Source: Acidobacteriota bacterium (GTDB lineage: Bacteria > Acidobacteriota > Terriglobia > 20CM-2-55-15). From it: a stretch of DNA of 64,000 bases. Positions within the stretch are counted from its first letter, which is position 1; each line of letters starts with the position of its first letter. The notes beneath the pieces are model-generated. The model did no database searches, was not told the origin of the DNA, and saw only the letters and a program-made list of their open reading frames with translations. The stretch lies in NCBI GenBank assembly GCA_022821145.1, contig JAJEEE010000067.1, positions 1-64,000 of the forward strand, given 5' to 3'. Position numbers and translations under genes: made by a program. Positions 44,190-52,362 of the stretch are shown one piece after another.

Positions 44190-44423
44190 ATGGGTACAGT
44201 CCGAGCCGACGCCAAGAAACGAGTCGTGATACAGGGAATCGCTCCGGGCGACGTCTTCGACGTTCAGCGCGAGGGCGATGAACGCTATGTGCTCGTCCGC
44301 CTGCACCGGCCGGATCCCGAGCCGAGAAAGACCTTCGAAGCGTGTCTCGAGGCCATGTCGGATGCGCCTCTGCGCATGGCGTTGTCGTGGGATGAACTGC
44401 GGCAGATCACCCGCGAGCCGTGA
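44190..44423 (+). CDS. VapB-type antitoxin
   Basis: This 77-residue protein (M-G-T-V-R-A-D-A-K-K-R-V-V-I) opens with the short swapped-hairpin pattern of AbrB/MazE-like antitoxins, followed by an acidic helical tail that would wrap the toxin. Its stop overlaps the GTG of the PIN-domain toxin (GTGA), the standard antitoxin-first layout. It probably represses its own promoter. Confidence 0.75.
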   Translation: MGTVRADAKKRVVIQGIAPGDVFDVQREGDERYVLVRLHRPDPEPRKTFEACLEAMSDAPLRMALSWDELRQITREP

Positions 44424-44845
44424 CGCTGCTCGACTCCAATGTCCTGATATACGCTTCACTGCCCGGATCGGCGCATCATGCCTGGGCCCAACAGCTTGTC
44501 GCGCGCGCCGTGTCTTCGGACGGCGCCGCCGTCAACGCGGTCTGTCTGGCGGAGATCTGTGTCGGGGAAGACGAGCCGTGGACCGTGCCGGATCGAATTC
44601 GCGGTTGGGGGGTTGCGGTTCTCGACGTCCCGGCCGCGGCGGCCGATGTGTGCGCGGCCGCATACCGGCGCTACCGTGAGCGCAGGCAGCGCCACTCCGG
44701 CAAGGACTCGCCGCGAATGCCCTTGCCGGACTTCTTCATCGGCGCCCACGCGCAGGTCATGGGCTGGCCGCTGGCGACGGCGGACACCGGCAGAATCCGG
44801 ACGTATTTTCCCTCGGTACGCCTCGTAGTCCCCGGACCCGCCTGA
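44420..44845 (+). CDS. vapC: PIN-domain toxin, VapC-type
   Basis: This 141-residue protein has all four acidic residues of the PIN ribonuclease site: D5 (L-L-D-S-N-V-L), E45 (L-A-E-I), D104 (L-P-D-F-F-I-G-A-H-A) and D122 (T-A-D-T-G-R). It should cleave RNA when free of its antitoxin. This is the one VapBC-type pair of the window that looks intact. Confidence 0.88.
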   Translation: MTLLDSNVLIYASLPGSAHHAWAQQLVARAVSSDGAAVNAVCLAEICVGEDEPWTVPDRIRGWGVAVLDVPAAAADVCAAAYRRYRERRQRHSGKDSPRMPLPDFFIGAHAQVMGWPLATADTGRIRTYFPSVRLVVPGPA

Positions 44846-44855
44846 CGTTCCGCGG

Positions 44856-45665
44856 TCAGAGCCGCGCCAGCCGGTATGTGCCCCGGGCGACGGCGACGGC
44901 ATGGCCGTCCTTGACCAGAAGCCGGTTGCCGATTCCCGCCTCCGGCCGCGTCAGCCCGGCCACGCGCGCCAACTCGCCCGGTACGGTCAGCCCGGCGCCG
45001 TCCAGGAAACAACGCGCCAACTCGCGAACGGCCGTCTCCGGCGTCGTCTTCATGGCGAGTTCCTCGGGGAAGCGTTCGGTCGCGAGTTCCCACAGGTACG
45101 AGAACTTGGGCCGGTAGACGGCGTCGCTGGGAACGACGAGCATGGCGCCCTGCAGCGCGTCCAGGGCCTCGTTGAAGGTTTTGCGGTCGGTGACGCCGGA
45201 GGCGGATCGCAACTCGGCCGTCCCCAACTCCCATTCCCGGCGCAGGACCGCGAGAACGGCCCGGGCCGGCGGGCTCAGGCGCTCGGCTTCCCGCCGCCGC
45301 GGCATCCCCCGGAGCGCCCGGAAATGCGGAATCATCCGGCGCGCCAGGAACATCGACTTGCCGCGAGCCAGCTTCGCGTAGTAGACCCGGCCGCGCCGCA
45401 TGATCTCGTCCTTCAGCGTCCAGGTCCGCGACGTCTCGGGGTCGGTCTGGACGTTGCGCGGCTTGACGGCGTCGCGCCGGCCGCAGACGGCGAGGTACAG
45501 GGACGGGCCGGGGTGCCGCGAATCGGTCAGGCACGCGGCGAACCCCACCTGCTCGATGAACCGTTCGGCCTGCTCGACGGTTTCGACGCGCGCCGCCTCG
45601 GATCGACGCCAGCGGACGTCGCGGTGTTCCTCGATCTCCTCGGGCAGGACGCGCCAGCGCTGCAT
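44856..45665 (-). CDS. AlkZ-related winged-helix protein
   Basis: The ATG at 45665 starts 269 residues. The pattern [28 protein letters not shown] and [13 protein letters not shown] matches AlkZ-related proteins, relatives of the DNA glycosylases that unhook interstrand crosslinks. I cannot see the Q-x-Q catalytic motif of true AlkZ. It may be a nucleic-acid-binding regulator instead. It is divergent from the DUF4143 ATPase, 50-80 bp away. Confidence 0.65.
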   Translation of the reverse strand: MQRWRVLPEEIEEHRDVRWRRSEAARVETVEQAERFIEQVGFAACLTDSRHPGPSLYLAVCGRRDAVKPRNVQTDPETSRTWTLKDEIMRRGRVYYAKLARGKSMFLARRMIPHFRALRGMPRRREAERLSPPARAVLAVLRREWELGTAELRSASGVTDRKTFNEALDALQGAMLVVPSDAVYRPKFSYLWELATERFPEELAMKTTPETAVRELARCFLDGAGLTVPGELARVAGLTRPEAGIGNRLLVKDGHAVAVARGTYRLARL

Positions 45666-45716
45666 TCCCGGCAGTATAAGCCGGGCGGCGAGGGCGCCGC
45701 GAGTGTGTTGTAAATT

Positions 45717-45731
45717 TGCATTCAGAATGCA
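45717..45731 (+). promoter_or_regulatory. 15-bp palindrome, candidate operator
   Basis: TGCATTC-A-GAATGCA is a perfect palindrome (7-bp arms) lying between the AlkZ-related gene and the DUF4143 ATPase, directly before the preferred ATPase start (GTG 45743). It may be an operator for one or both genes. Confidence 0.5.
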
Positions 45732-45742
45732 TAATTGCAAAA

Positions 45743-46963
45743 GTGCACGGGTCCTACATACGGCGCTCGCTCGAACCGGTTCTGAGGAAGGCCGCATCGG
45801 AGTTTCCCGCCGTGGTCCTGACCGGGCCGCGCCAGTCCGGCAAGACGACCCTGCTCCGGCGCCTGTTCGGCCGGCGTTGCCGGTACGTCTCGCTGGAGCC
45901 GCCGGACGTGCGCGCCTCCGCCGCCGAGGATCCGCGCGGTTTTCTGAAGCTGCATGCGCCGCCGGTCATCCTCGACGAGGTGCAGTACGCGCCCGACCTG
46001 CTGGCCTATGTCAAGGAGTTCATCGACGCGGACCGCGGCCGCAGCGGGCAGTACCTGTTGACGGGCTCGCAGAACCTGTCGCTTGCCGAGAACGTGACCG
46101 AGTCGTTGGCCGGGCGCGCGGCCCTGCTGCGCCTGCTTCCCTTGTCGAGGCGGGAAGCCGAGGGACGGCCGCGGTCGTCGCTCGCCTGGGAACGACGCCG
46201 CCCCATGAAACCGTCGCCGCACGCGTTTACGCGGTTATGGAGCGGGTTCCTTCGGGGCGGTTACCCGGAGCTTGCCGTACGCCCGGACCGGGACGCCGCC
46301 CTGTGGCATGCAAGCTACGTCCAGACTTATCTCGAGCGGGACGTCCGCACGCTGCGCCAGGTCGGGGACCTGACCGAGTACAGCAGCTTCCTCCGTGTCC
46401 TGGCGGCGCGCAGCGCGCAACTGCTGAACGTGTCCGACATCGCGCGGGACCTCGGAGTGGCCGTCAATACGATCAAGGCGTGGCTGTCCGTCCTCGAGGC
46501 CACGTACCAGGTCATCGTTTTGCGCCCGTATTTCGCAAACGTCGGGAAACGCTTCGTCAAGTCCCCGAAGGTGTACTTCACCGATGTCGGCATGCTATGC
46601 CACCTGGCGGGTCTGAAGGATCCGGAACACGCCGCGTCGGGTCCGATGGGAGGCGCCATCATGGAAACGGCCGTGCTCTCGGAGATCGTCAGGACGCTGA
46701 CCCACCGCGGAACCGAGCCGCGCATCTATTTCTGGCGGACATCGGCGGGCGTCGAAGTGGACTTCGTCCTGGAGACCGCCGGCGGGCTCGTGCCCATCGA
46801 GGTGAAGTTGTCCGCCACGCCCCGTCCGGCCATGGCCCGGTCCATCGCGACTTTCCGAAGCGATGTGGGGAGCGCGGCCGCCGAGGGTTACGTCGTGCAT
46901 CCCGGCGACACTCGAGCGCCCCTCGGAGGGGGCGTCACCGCATTGCCGTTCGCTGCCTTGTAG
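45743..46963 (+). CDS. DUF4143 AAA ATPase with nuclease-like C-terminus
   Basis: GTG 45743 is preferred to TTG 45716, because the latter lies within the palindrome and the family usually starts near [10 protein letters not shown]. The 406-residue protein has Walker [10 protein letters not shown], Walker B V-I-L-D-E-V-Q, sensor L-L-T-G-S-Q-N-L-S and the DUF4143 region with a winged-helix-like segment, [17 protein letters not shown]. The end has V-E-V-D-F-V-L-E and P-I-E-V-K, a degenerate D-x-n-E-x-K nuclease pattern. The role of this abundant family is not settled. Confidence 0.85.
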   Translation: MHGSYIRRSLEPVLRKAASEFPAVVLTGPRQSGKTTLLRRLFGRRCRYVSLEPPDVRASAAEDPRGFLKLHAPPVILDEVQYAPDLLAYVKEFIDADRGRSGQYLLTGSQNLSLAENVTESLAGRAALLRLLPLSRREAEGRPRSSLAWERRRPMKPSPHAFTRLWSGFLRGGYPELAVRPDRDAALWHASYVQTYLERDVRTLRQVGDLTEYSSFLRVLAARSAQLLNVSDIARDLGVAVNTIKAWLSVLEATYQVIVLRPYFANVGKRFVKSPKVYFTDVGMLCHLAGLKDPEHAASGPMGGAIMETAVLSEIVRTLTHRGTEPRIYFWRTSAGVEVDFVLETAGGLVPIEVKLSATPRPAMARSIATFRSDVGSAAAEGYVVHPGDTRAPLGGGVTALPFAAL

Positions 46964-47006
46964 CGCCGCCTGCTCGGGTTCGGCCGCGGCCCGTCGGCAA
47001 CGTTCG

Positions 47007-47035
47007 TGCAAACTTTTGGGCAACCGGATCGTAGT
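47007..47035 (+). promoter_or_regulatory. candidate ECF-type promoter
   Basis: TGCAAAC (47007-47013) and CGTAGT (47030-47035), spaced by 16 bp, resemble the -35/-10 elements used by ECF sigma factors. Transcription would start at or next to the ATG of the sigma gene (47042), suggesting autoregulation and a leaderless mRNA. This is inferred from pattern only. Confidence 0.35.
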
Positions 47036-47041
47036 ACAGGT

Positions 47042-47596
47042 ATGTCGACGGCCGTGGAAACCCGGATGCCGCTGAACAAGCCGTTCGCAGAGATCTACGA
47101 CGAGAACCACCGGCGCGTGCTGATTCTGTGCCGTCACCTGCTCAAGTCGGCGGCTCTCGCCGAAGACGCGGCGCACGACGTGTTTCTGAAGGCACAGGCG
47201 AAGCTCGGGACGTACGATCCCGTGTTCCCGATCTCGAGTTGGCTGCTCCGGATCGCATCGAACCACTGCATCGACGTTCTGCGGCGCCGCAGCCGCGAGT
47301 CGCGGCTGTTTCGGCCGGACGCGCTCGAGACTTTCGAGCCGGTTTCGAAGACACCGGGTCCGCTCGGCCAGTTGCTGACGAACGAACGCGGACGCGACGT
47401 GCGCAGCGCGCTCCAAGCACTTCCCGAGAAATACCGGGTCCCCCTGGTCCTGGCCTATTACTGCGAATTCAACTACGAAGAGATCGGCGCCGCGCTCGGC
47501 GTGAACCGCAACACGGTCGCGAGCTTGCTGTTTCGCGGCAAGCGGCTTCTGCGAAAGAGTCTGACAACGGAGGCGAGACGTGGCTTGTCCAAGTGA
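47042..47596 (+). CDS. ECF sigma factor (sigma-70 family, RpoE-like)
   Basis: The 184-residue protein has sigma region 2 (A-E-D-A-A-H-D-V-F-L-K-A, then I-S-S-W-L-L-R-I-A-S-N-H-C-I-D-V-L-R-R) and region 4 (L-P-E-K-Y-R-V-P-L-V-L, then N-Y-E-E-I-G-A-A-L-G-V-N-R-N-T-V-A-S). It directs RNA polymerase to a specific regulon once released from its anti-sigma factor, which is encoded next and overlaps it by 17 bp. Confidence 0.92.
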   Translation: MSTAVETRMPLNKPFAEIYDENHRRVLILCRHLLKSAALAEDAAHDVFLKAQAKLGTYDPVFPISSWLLRIASNHCIDVLRRRSRESRLFRPDALETFEPVSKTPGPLGQLLTNERGRDVRSALQALPEKYRVPLVLAYYCEFNYEEIGAALGVNRNTVASLLFRGKRLLRKSLTTEARRGLSK

Positions 47597-49211
47597 ATTC
47601 ACTCTGGCCCAGCACGCCGACGGCGAGCTGGGCGTCGAGAGCGCACGCGGGATTCTCGAGCACGTGGACGGATGTCCGAACTGCCGGAATCTCGTCGACG
47701 GCCTGATGGCGGAAAACCGGCTGCTGGTCCAGTCTCTGCAGGACGCGGTCGTCGATGCCGAATCGGAGCCCGTCGCCGGCGTCGCTCCGGCCGCGCCCAG
47801 TCTGTTCTGGCTGGCCACGACGGTGGCGAGCCTGGCCCTCTGCTTCCGCGCGGCGTTCGGAATCCTGTTCGGATTCGAGATGCCCGAAGCCGTGGCGTGG
47901 CTGGATCCTTCGCGGCTGTCGGGGCAGTTGAACCTGCTGGCGGAAGCCCTGACCTACGGGGCGAGGGACGCGGCCGCCATGGCGGCGTCGGCGGTCAACG
48001 CCCTTGGATTCACCGCGCTGTGGGCGGGTGCGCTCATGGCCGGCCTCTGGTTGCTGCAACGGCGCCGCGGCGCGGCGTTCGTCCTGGGAGGATTGATGCT
48101 GGCGCTGGCGACTCCGCTTCCGGGCCGGACCATCGACGTTCGAACCGACGCGACGGTGACGTTGGCCGAAGGCGAGACCCTGGACGACACGCTGATCGCG
48201 TTCGCCGAATCGATCACCGTCGACGGCGTCGTCACGGGGGACCTGATCGCCGGCGGGCAGATCGTCATCGTTCGGGGGGTCGTGGAAGGGAACCTCGTGG
48301 CCATGGGGCAGCGCCTGGAGATCGCCGGCACGGTGCGCGGTACGGTCGTCGGGCTCGGGCAGGGCATCGACGTCGACGGAGCCATCGAAGGGGATCTCTA
48401 TGCGGCCGGCGAGTCCCTGGTCGTCGGCGATGGCGGCCGGATCGGCGGGAACGTCGTGATGGCGGGCGCCGACGCGTCGTTCGGCGGCGCGGTCGGCGCC
48501 GACGTTCACGCGTTCGCGGCGCGGCTGGACGTCTCGGGAGAGGTGGGGCGCGACCTCACCGTCTACGGGGATCGGGTCGTCATCCAGGCGCCCGCCCGGA
48601 TCGGAGGCGACCTGGAAGCCACCGTCGCCGACGAAGATCGGTTCCAGGTCGATCCGGGCGCCACCGTCGTCGGCGAGACGACGATCGAGTTGCACGAGGA
48701 AGAAATCGGTCCGAGCCGCTTTGCCACGGTGTCGTTCTACGTGGGGCAGATCCTCCGGTTGGGCGCCGCCGTGGTGGCGGGGTTGTGTCTCCTATGGCTC
48801 CTGCCGGCCTTCAAGGGGGTCCGGCTGGACGCGCCCCGCGACGTGCTGACAGCGGGCGGCGTCGGATTCCTGGCCGTCGTGGCCACGCCGGTGGCGGCCC
48901 TGGTGGCCGCGATCACCATCATCGGCATTCCCGTGGCCATCGTGGCCATCATGGCCTGGATCCTCGGCCTGTACCTGTCCAAGATCCTCGTCGCCTACTT
49001 CGTAGGAAAGGCGCTCTTGAGATCGGGAGACGACACGCTCGGATCGACGGTGCTCGCGCTGCTGGCCGGCTTGGTACTGTTGGCCGTGGCCGTGAACGTC
49101 CCGCTCATCGGCGGCGTGATCAACGTGCTGCTTGTGGTGATCGGCCTGGGCGCGTTGCTGGTGACGGCCTACCGGGCAACCGTTTCGAGACGGGAATCCG
49201 AAGCGGTCTGA
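47580..49211 (+). CDS. zinc-finger anti-sigma factor fused to bactofilin-like domain
   Basis: The start is GTG behind GGAGG, giving 543 residues. The N-terminus has the zinc anti-sigma motif (H-V-D-G-C-P-N-C) in a cytoplasmic domain. A transmembrane segment near residue 80 and another near 145 follow. A long beta-helix-like region (about residues 190-360: G-D-L-I-A-G-G-Q-I, G-N-L-V-A-M-G-Q, G-D-L-Y-A-A-G-E) resembles bactofilins. Three to four C-terminal helices complete the protein. It should hold the sigma factor at the membrane and sense an envelope signal. Confidence 0.85.
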   Translation: MACPSEFTLAQHADGELGVESARGILEHVDGCPNCRNLVDGLMAENRLLVQSLQDAVVDAESEPVAGVAPAAPSLFWLATTVASLALCFRAAFGILFGFEMPEAVAWLDPSRLSGQLNLLAEALTYGARDAAAMAASAVNALGFTALWAGALMAGLWLLQRRRGAAFVLGGLMLALATPLPGRTIDVRTDATVTLAEGETLDDTLIAFAESITVDGVVTGDLIAGGQIVIVRGVVEGNLVAMGQRLEIAGTVRGTVVGLGQGIDVDGAIEGDLYAAGESLVVGDGGRIGGNVVMAGADASFGGAVGADVHAFAARLDVSGEVGRDLTVYGDRVVIQAPARIGGDLEATVADEDRFQVDPGATVVGETTIELHEEEIGPSRFATVSFYVGQILRLGAAVVAGLCLLWLLPAFKGVRLDAPRDVLTAGGVGFLAVVATPVAALVAAITIIGIPVAIVAIMAWILGLYLSKILVAYFVGKALLRSGDDTLGSTVLALLAGLVLLAVAVNVPLIGGVINVLLVVIGLGALLVTAYRATVSRRESEAV

Positions 49212-49264
49212 GACGCGTTACGAGGCCGGGACTGCCGATCGTGCGTCCGGTTGGCGGACTCCGG

Positions 49265-49501
49265 TCACCGCCGGTCCGCGTCGCGCGCCCGCAGGATGCG
49301 CGACGGTGGGACGCGGGTCCCGGCGGCCCGTTTGCGATCGCGAACGCGCTCGAGCCACGCGTCGACGGAGGGCCGCGCCGCGATTCGCATCAGCTCGGAG
49401 CGCAGGAACTCCTGCATGGACTGACGTTCGAAGGCCGCCCGCGCCGCCAGCTCGTCGCGCACGTCTTCAGGGACCTTCCGGATCGTGATTCGAACCGGCA
49501 T
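49265..49501 (-). CDS. orphan ribbon-helix-helix antitoxin (FitA/VapB-like)
   Basis: This 78-residue protein (M-P-V-R-I-T-I-R-K-V-P-E-D-V-R-D-E-L) has a ribbon-helix-helix start and the tail R-I-L-R-A-R-D-A-D-R-R, typical of antitoxins encoded just before a PIN toxin with a GTGA overlap. A GTG does overlap its stop, but the frame that follows ends after 17 codons and has no PIN motif. The toxin is missing. Confidence 0.75.
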   Translation of the reverse strand: MPVRITIRKVPEDVRDELAARAAFERQSMQEFLRSELMRIAARPSVDAWLERVRDRKRAAGTRVPPSRILRARDADRR

Positions 49502-49577
49502 GACTGTAATGTGGCAGCAGAGACAGCATTATTCAAGCAACGTGGCCGTGGGTCCGAACCGCACCGGGCGCCCTCCA

Positions 49578-49790
49578 TTACGCCAACATCAGCCGTTCAC
49601 CCTTGGGTTCGGGGACCGGGTCGCCGAATTCCCGCGCGGTCTCGATCCATAGCTCCATGGCCTCCTGGGCGTGCATCAGCGCGGCTTCCTGAGTGTCCCC
49701 ATGAGCGACGCACCCCGGCAACTGCGGCACCTCGGCAACGAAGGCCCGGTCGTCGTCGCTCCAGTAGAGAATGATTTCATACTTGTACAT
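49578..49790 (-). CDS. hicB: HicB-type antitoxin
   Basis: This 70-residue protein has Y-W-S-D-D-D-R-A-F-V-A-E-V-P-Q-L-P-G-C, then A-H-G-D-T-Q-E-A-A-L, the partial RNase-H-like fold of HicB antitoxins. It should neutralise HicA and regulate the operon. Its ATG overlaps the stop of the frameshifted hicA directly upstream. It lacks the extra DNA-binding domain of longer HicB proteins. Confidence 0.85.
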   Translation of the reverse strand: MYKYEIILYWSDDDRAFVAEVPQLPGCVAHGDTQEAALMHAQEAMELWIETAREFGDPVPEPKGERLMLA

Positions 49791-50043
49791 CAGTCCGTTA
49801 CCTCAAGCTTGCGTTTCACGATGACGTGCCGGACCTGTCGCACCTGATAGGGCTTGGCGTGGCTGCCATCACGCTGCAGGTTGAGGCGTTCAGGTATACC
49901 CGCCTTCCTGAAGATGTGATGGCTCCCTCGTACACGTTCTACAAAACCAGGCGGAAAAGCAAAGCGCGAAGATCCTCGAATCGGATACCGGCATCCGATT
50001 GACCTTGGCGTACCCGATCCTGGAGTTCCGTGTATCGATTCAT
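49790..50043 (-). pseudogene. hicA: hicA toxin, frameshifted
   Basis: The first part reads I-R-F-E-D-L-R-A-L-L-F-R-L and then a stop at 49939-49941. The next frame continues G-F-V-E-R-V-R-G-S-H-H-I-F-R-K-A-G-I-P, then K-P-Y-Q-V-R-Q-V-R, the HicA core with its catalytic G-S-H-H. Restoring one G near 49943-49946 (CTGGTTTT to CTGGGTTTT) joins the two halves perfectly. The start is ATG 50043. The gene is thus a HicA toxin inactivated by a single-base deletion, while hicB downstream stays intact. Confidence 0.8.
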
Positions 50044-50215
50044 GTTCCCGCTTGGCCGAGAACCGGCCGCCGATCCGACTGTTTCGGCGATTCGCAAGGC
50101 CGCATCGGGCAGACTGTCCGGGCCAACGCCCGGAGGGAATCGCCGGACATTGTAGGCGAATTCGCTTGAGTCATGCCTCACCTTGCTGATCACGGCGACG
50201 TCCGTACGCGACGTC

Positions 50216-50393
50216 GCCGCAATGCGCTATGACCTCTCGATACGAACCGGCCCGGCCAGCGCCCGGGCCACCGCCAACACATCGTCGTCCATGGTGATCG
50301 TCGTTCGCATGAAAACATCACGACATCGACAACGGAGTGTGTCGAGTCGCGGCAGCCTCGTCCTCTCGAACAGTGTGACGCGGACAGTTTCAG
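50216..50393 (-). pseudogene. collapsed fossil of the defence-operon junction (nuclease 3' end, RHH antitoxin, DUF499 3' end)
   Basis: Positions 50260-50393 match 56480-56626 closely: the end of the nuclease gene, the gap and the start of the antitoxin (M-R-T-T-I-T-M-D-D-D-V-L-A-V-A-R-A-L-A, ATG at 50310). The frame then jumps to V-R-I-E-R-S-stop at 50227, and the bases around it match the last codons and 3' flank of the DUF499 gene at 53262-53285. The fragment is what remains of a second operon copy after deletion of the intervening sequence. Same orientation as the intact operon. Confidence 0.7.
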
Positions 50394-50452
50394 GTGCTCT
50401 TCGACCCGCCCTGGGTCCCGCCGGAAGGCATCCTGTTGCGCGCCGCTGCAGA

Positions 50453-50606
50453 CTACCGCCCGCCCGGATCCGGCATGCGGTAGCCGACGCCGCGCTCGTT
50501 GAATGTCCAGGCCGGGCGCGCGGCGTCCTCGCCGAGCTTGCGGCGGAGGTTGCGGACGAACACGCGCACCAGGTTCGGTCCGCCGCGCTCCCGGTCGCCC
50601 CACACC
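50453..50606 (-). pseudogene. winged-helix response-regulator fragment
   Basis: The minus strand reads V-W-G-D-R-E-R-G-G-P-N-L-V-R-V-F-V-R-N-L, R-R-K-L-G-E-D-A-A, then F-N-E-R-G-V-G-Y-R-M-P, the C-terminal end of an OmpR/KdpE-type DNA-binding domain. A stop at 50607-50609 cuts off everything upstream. Only about 50 residues survive. Confidence 0.7.
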
Positions 50607-50673
50607 GTCTAAATGATGTTACCAAGACATCATTGTGATGCTACGCTGTGCGAACGCCGGGAAGGAGGATCCC

Positions 50674-51111
50674 ATGACGCAAGGCGCCGGCCACACGTCG
50701 CCTCCGCCGATGGCGGGCATCGACGTTCCGATGTCCGCCTTCGGCGACACCGCCGCGTTCATACGCGCCGTACGAGAGGGCGTACCCGGGAAGGTTGTGA
50801 AGCAGGCCGTGGACGTGGTGGGTCAGCGCGATTTGTTCGTTCGTGTGGTGGGAGTCTCGTCCGGAAACCTGCACCGGGTCTATCAGCGTCCCAGCCTGAG
50901 CGCCGCCCAGTCGGAGGCGCTCCTGGATGCGCTGCGAGTGTTCTACAGCGCGTCGACGGTCCTGGGGGGGCTGGACGCCGCGCACGAATGGCTGGAGACA
51001 CCGCTCCCGGCCATGGGCGGCCAACGTCCACTCGATTTCTGCGACACGTTCAGCGGTCGCCGCTTGGTGCAGCAGGCGATCGCGAAGATCGAACACGGCG
51101 AATTTCCTTGA
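50674..51111 (+). CDS. Xre/MbcA/ParS-type antitoxin
   Basis: The ATG at 50674 follows AAGGAGG. The 145-residue protein has a helical Xre-like N-domain (V-S-S-G-N-L-H-R-V-Y-Q-R-P-S-L-S) and the C-terminal toxin-binding domain with V-L-G-G-L-D-A-A-H-E-W-L and P-L-D-F-C-D-T-F-S-G. It should neutralise the RES toxin encoded immediately downstream (TGATG overlap). Confidence 0.88.
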   Translation: MTQGAGHTSPPPMAGIDVPMSAFGDTAAFIRAVREGVPGKVVKQAVDVVGQRDLFVRVVGVSSGNLHRVYQRPSLSAAQSEALLDALRVFYSASTVLGGLDAAHEWLETPLPAMGGQRPLDFCDTFSGRRLVQQAIAKIEHGEFP

Positions 51112-51593
51112 TGCGGATTTACCGGATATGCCGGATCGAGCATCTTGAGAACTTCGAAGGTCACGGGGCCGGTTTCAGACACGGCGGGCGCTGGAACGAG
51201 GCTGGCGTTCCCGTTCTCTACTTCGCCGAGAGCGCCAGCGTGGCGATGTTGGAAATGGCGAACTATCTGCCGTCGCCGCGCATGGCGCCCGCCGCCTACC
51301 GCCTCGGTGTCTACGAAGTTGCGTCTTCCGCGTCCATCAAGAGATGGCGGGTGCGCGACCTGCCGGAAGACTGGAATGAATTTCCGCATTCGCCATGGAC
51401 CCGGAGCGAGGGAACCGAATGGCTGCTTCACGGCAAGGAGTCGCTTCTCTCCGTACCCAGCGCCGCCGTGCCGGGCGGCCTGGAGAATGTCGTGGTGGCG
51501 AGTCCGCCCAGACTTGCGCCTGTCAGGATTCGCCTGATGGAGGCCATCGAGGCCATCTACGACTCGCGAGCGTTCGCGACCCGGAGAGCGTGA
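51111..51593 (+). CDS. RES-domain toxin (NAD+ phosphorylase-like)
   Basis: The 160-residue protein is a RES-domain toxin of the MbcT/ParT type: F-R-H-G-G-R-W-N-E-A-G (Arg27), V-L-Y-F-A-E (Tyr37), E48 in A-M-L-E-M-A-N, and a C-terminal P-G-G-L-E-N-V-V-V. Characterised members destroy NAD+ or modify metabolic enzymes. It is translated together with the Xre antitoxin, and its own stop overlaps the GTG of the next toxin. Confidence 0.88.
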   Translation: MRIYRICRIEHLENFEGHGAGFRHGGRWNEAGVPVLYFAESASVAMLEMANYLPSPRMAPAAYRLGVYEVASSASIKRWRVRDLPEDWNEFPHSPWTRSEGTEWLLHGKESLLSVPSAAVPGGLENVVVASPPRLAPVRIRLMEAIEAIYDSRAFATRRA

Positions 51594-51871
51594 CCCGGGG
51601 GGAATCGTCCGGATCGTTGGCCGGCGAGGCCCGCGCCGCGGTGGCGCGCATCCACGCGCGCTTGCGCGGCGTTTCCCTCGGCAACATGGGAGACACACGG
51701 GCGGTGGGCGAAGGGCTCTTCGAAATGCGTGTTCATCATGGCCCCGGCTACCGGCTGTACTGCCTGCGCGACGGGGAGACCGTCGTCGTGCTCTGCGGCG
51801 GCGACAAGGGCAGCCAGCGGCGTGACATCGAGCGCGCCGGGCGGATGGCGAAGGACTGGAGGCGGACGTGA
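51590..51871 (+). CDS. RelE/HigB-like toxin
   Basis: The GTG start lies in the GTGA overlap with the RES gene, giving 93 residues. A-R-I-H-A-R-L-R-G-V-S-L-G-N-M-G-D-T-R-A-V-G-E-G, then F-E-M-R-V-H-H-G-P-G-Y-R-L-Y and L-C-G-G-D-K-G-S-Q-R-R-D-I match phage-Gp49/HigB-like killers. The usual N-terminal strand (E-x-R-x-T-x-x-F-x-x-W-L) is shortened and divergent, so activity is uncertain. Confidence 0.8.
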   Translation: MTRGESSGSLAGEARAAVARIHARLRGVSLGNMGDTRAVGEGLFEMRVHHGPGYRLYCLRDGETVVVLCGGDKGSQRRDIERAGRMAKDWRRT

Positions 51872-52152
51872 CCGAGACGTTCAGCAAGTGGGACCCAGCC
51901 GAACATCTGCGCACGCCGGAGGATGCGCGGCTCTACCTGCAGGCATGCGCCGACGAAGACCCGGGGGACGGCAGCCTGATCCGCGCCGCGCTGAACGACG
52001 TGGCGCGTTCCGGGAACATGGCCCGCCTGGCGCGCGAAGCCGGCATGACGCGAGAGAGCCTCTACAAGGCGCTGTCGGCGGACGGCAACCCGAGCTTCGC
52101 GACGGTCATGCGCATCACCCGAGCGCTGGGGATGCATTTGCGCATCTCGTGA
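51868..52152 (+). CDS. HigA-like antitoxin (addiction module antidote)
   Basis: The 94-residue protein reads Y-L-Q-A-C-A-D-E-D-P-G-D-G-S-L-I, then M-A-R-L-A-R-E-A-G-M-T-R-E-S-L-Y-K-A-L-S, the helix-turn-helix of the antidote family that partners Gp49-type toxins. Its GTG overlaps the toxin stop. It closes a stack of four genes in which every junction overlaps. Confidence 0.85.
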   Translation: MTETFSKWDPAEHLRTPEDARLYLQACADEDPGDGSLIRAALNDVARSGNMARLAREAGMTRESLYKALSADGNPSFATVMRITRALGMHLRIS

Positions 52153-52362
52153 CGCGGCCCCATTGTCCCGGGTCCGCGTTTCGGATCGACGGTCCTCGCG
52201 TCCTTGAGGGGTCTTTTTCCGGTTGTCGCGGCGATCGACGTCCCGCGGGTGGGAGACGTGATCCACTTCCTGCTCGCCGTCGTCGTCGGGTCATCCATTC
52301 CGTGCGAGTTCGATTGCGTCGCCTCCGCGGGCTCGCTAGACTTCCACCACGGGAGGACGACC

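Noticed and set aside
50194-50218. 8-bp inverted repeat with 9-nt loop (GGCGACGT/ACGTCGCC)
   Set aside because: It lies among pseudogenes, has no T-tract and its meaning cannot be decided; not strong enough as a terminator or element end.
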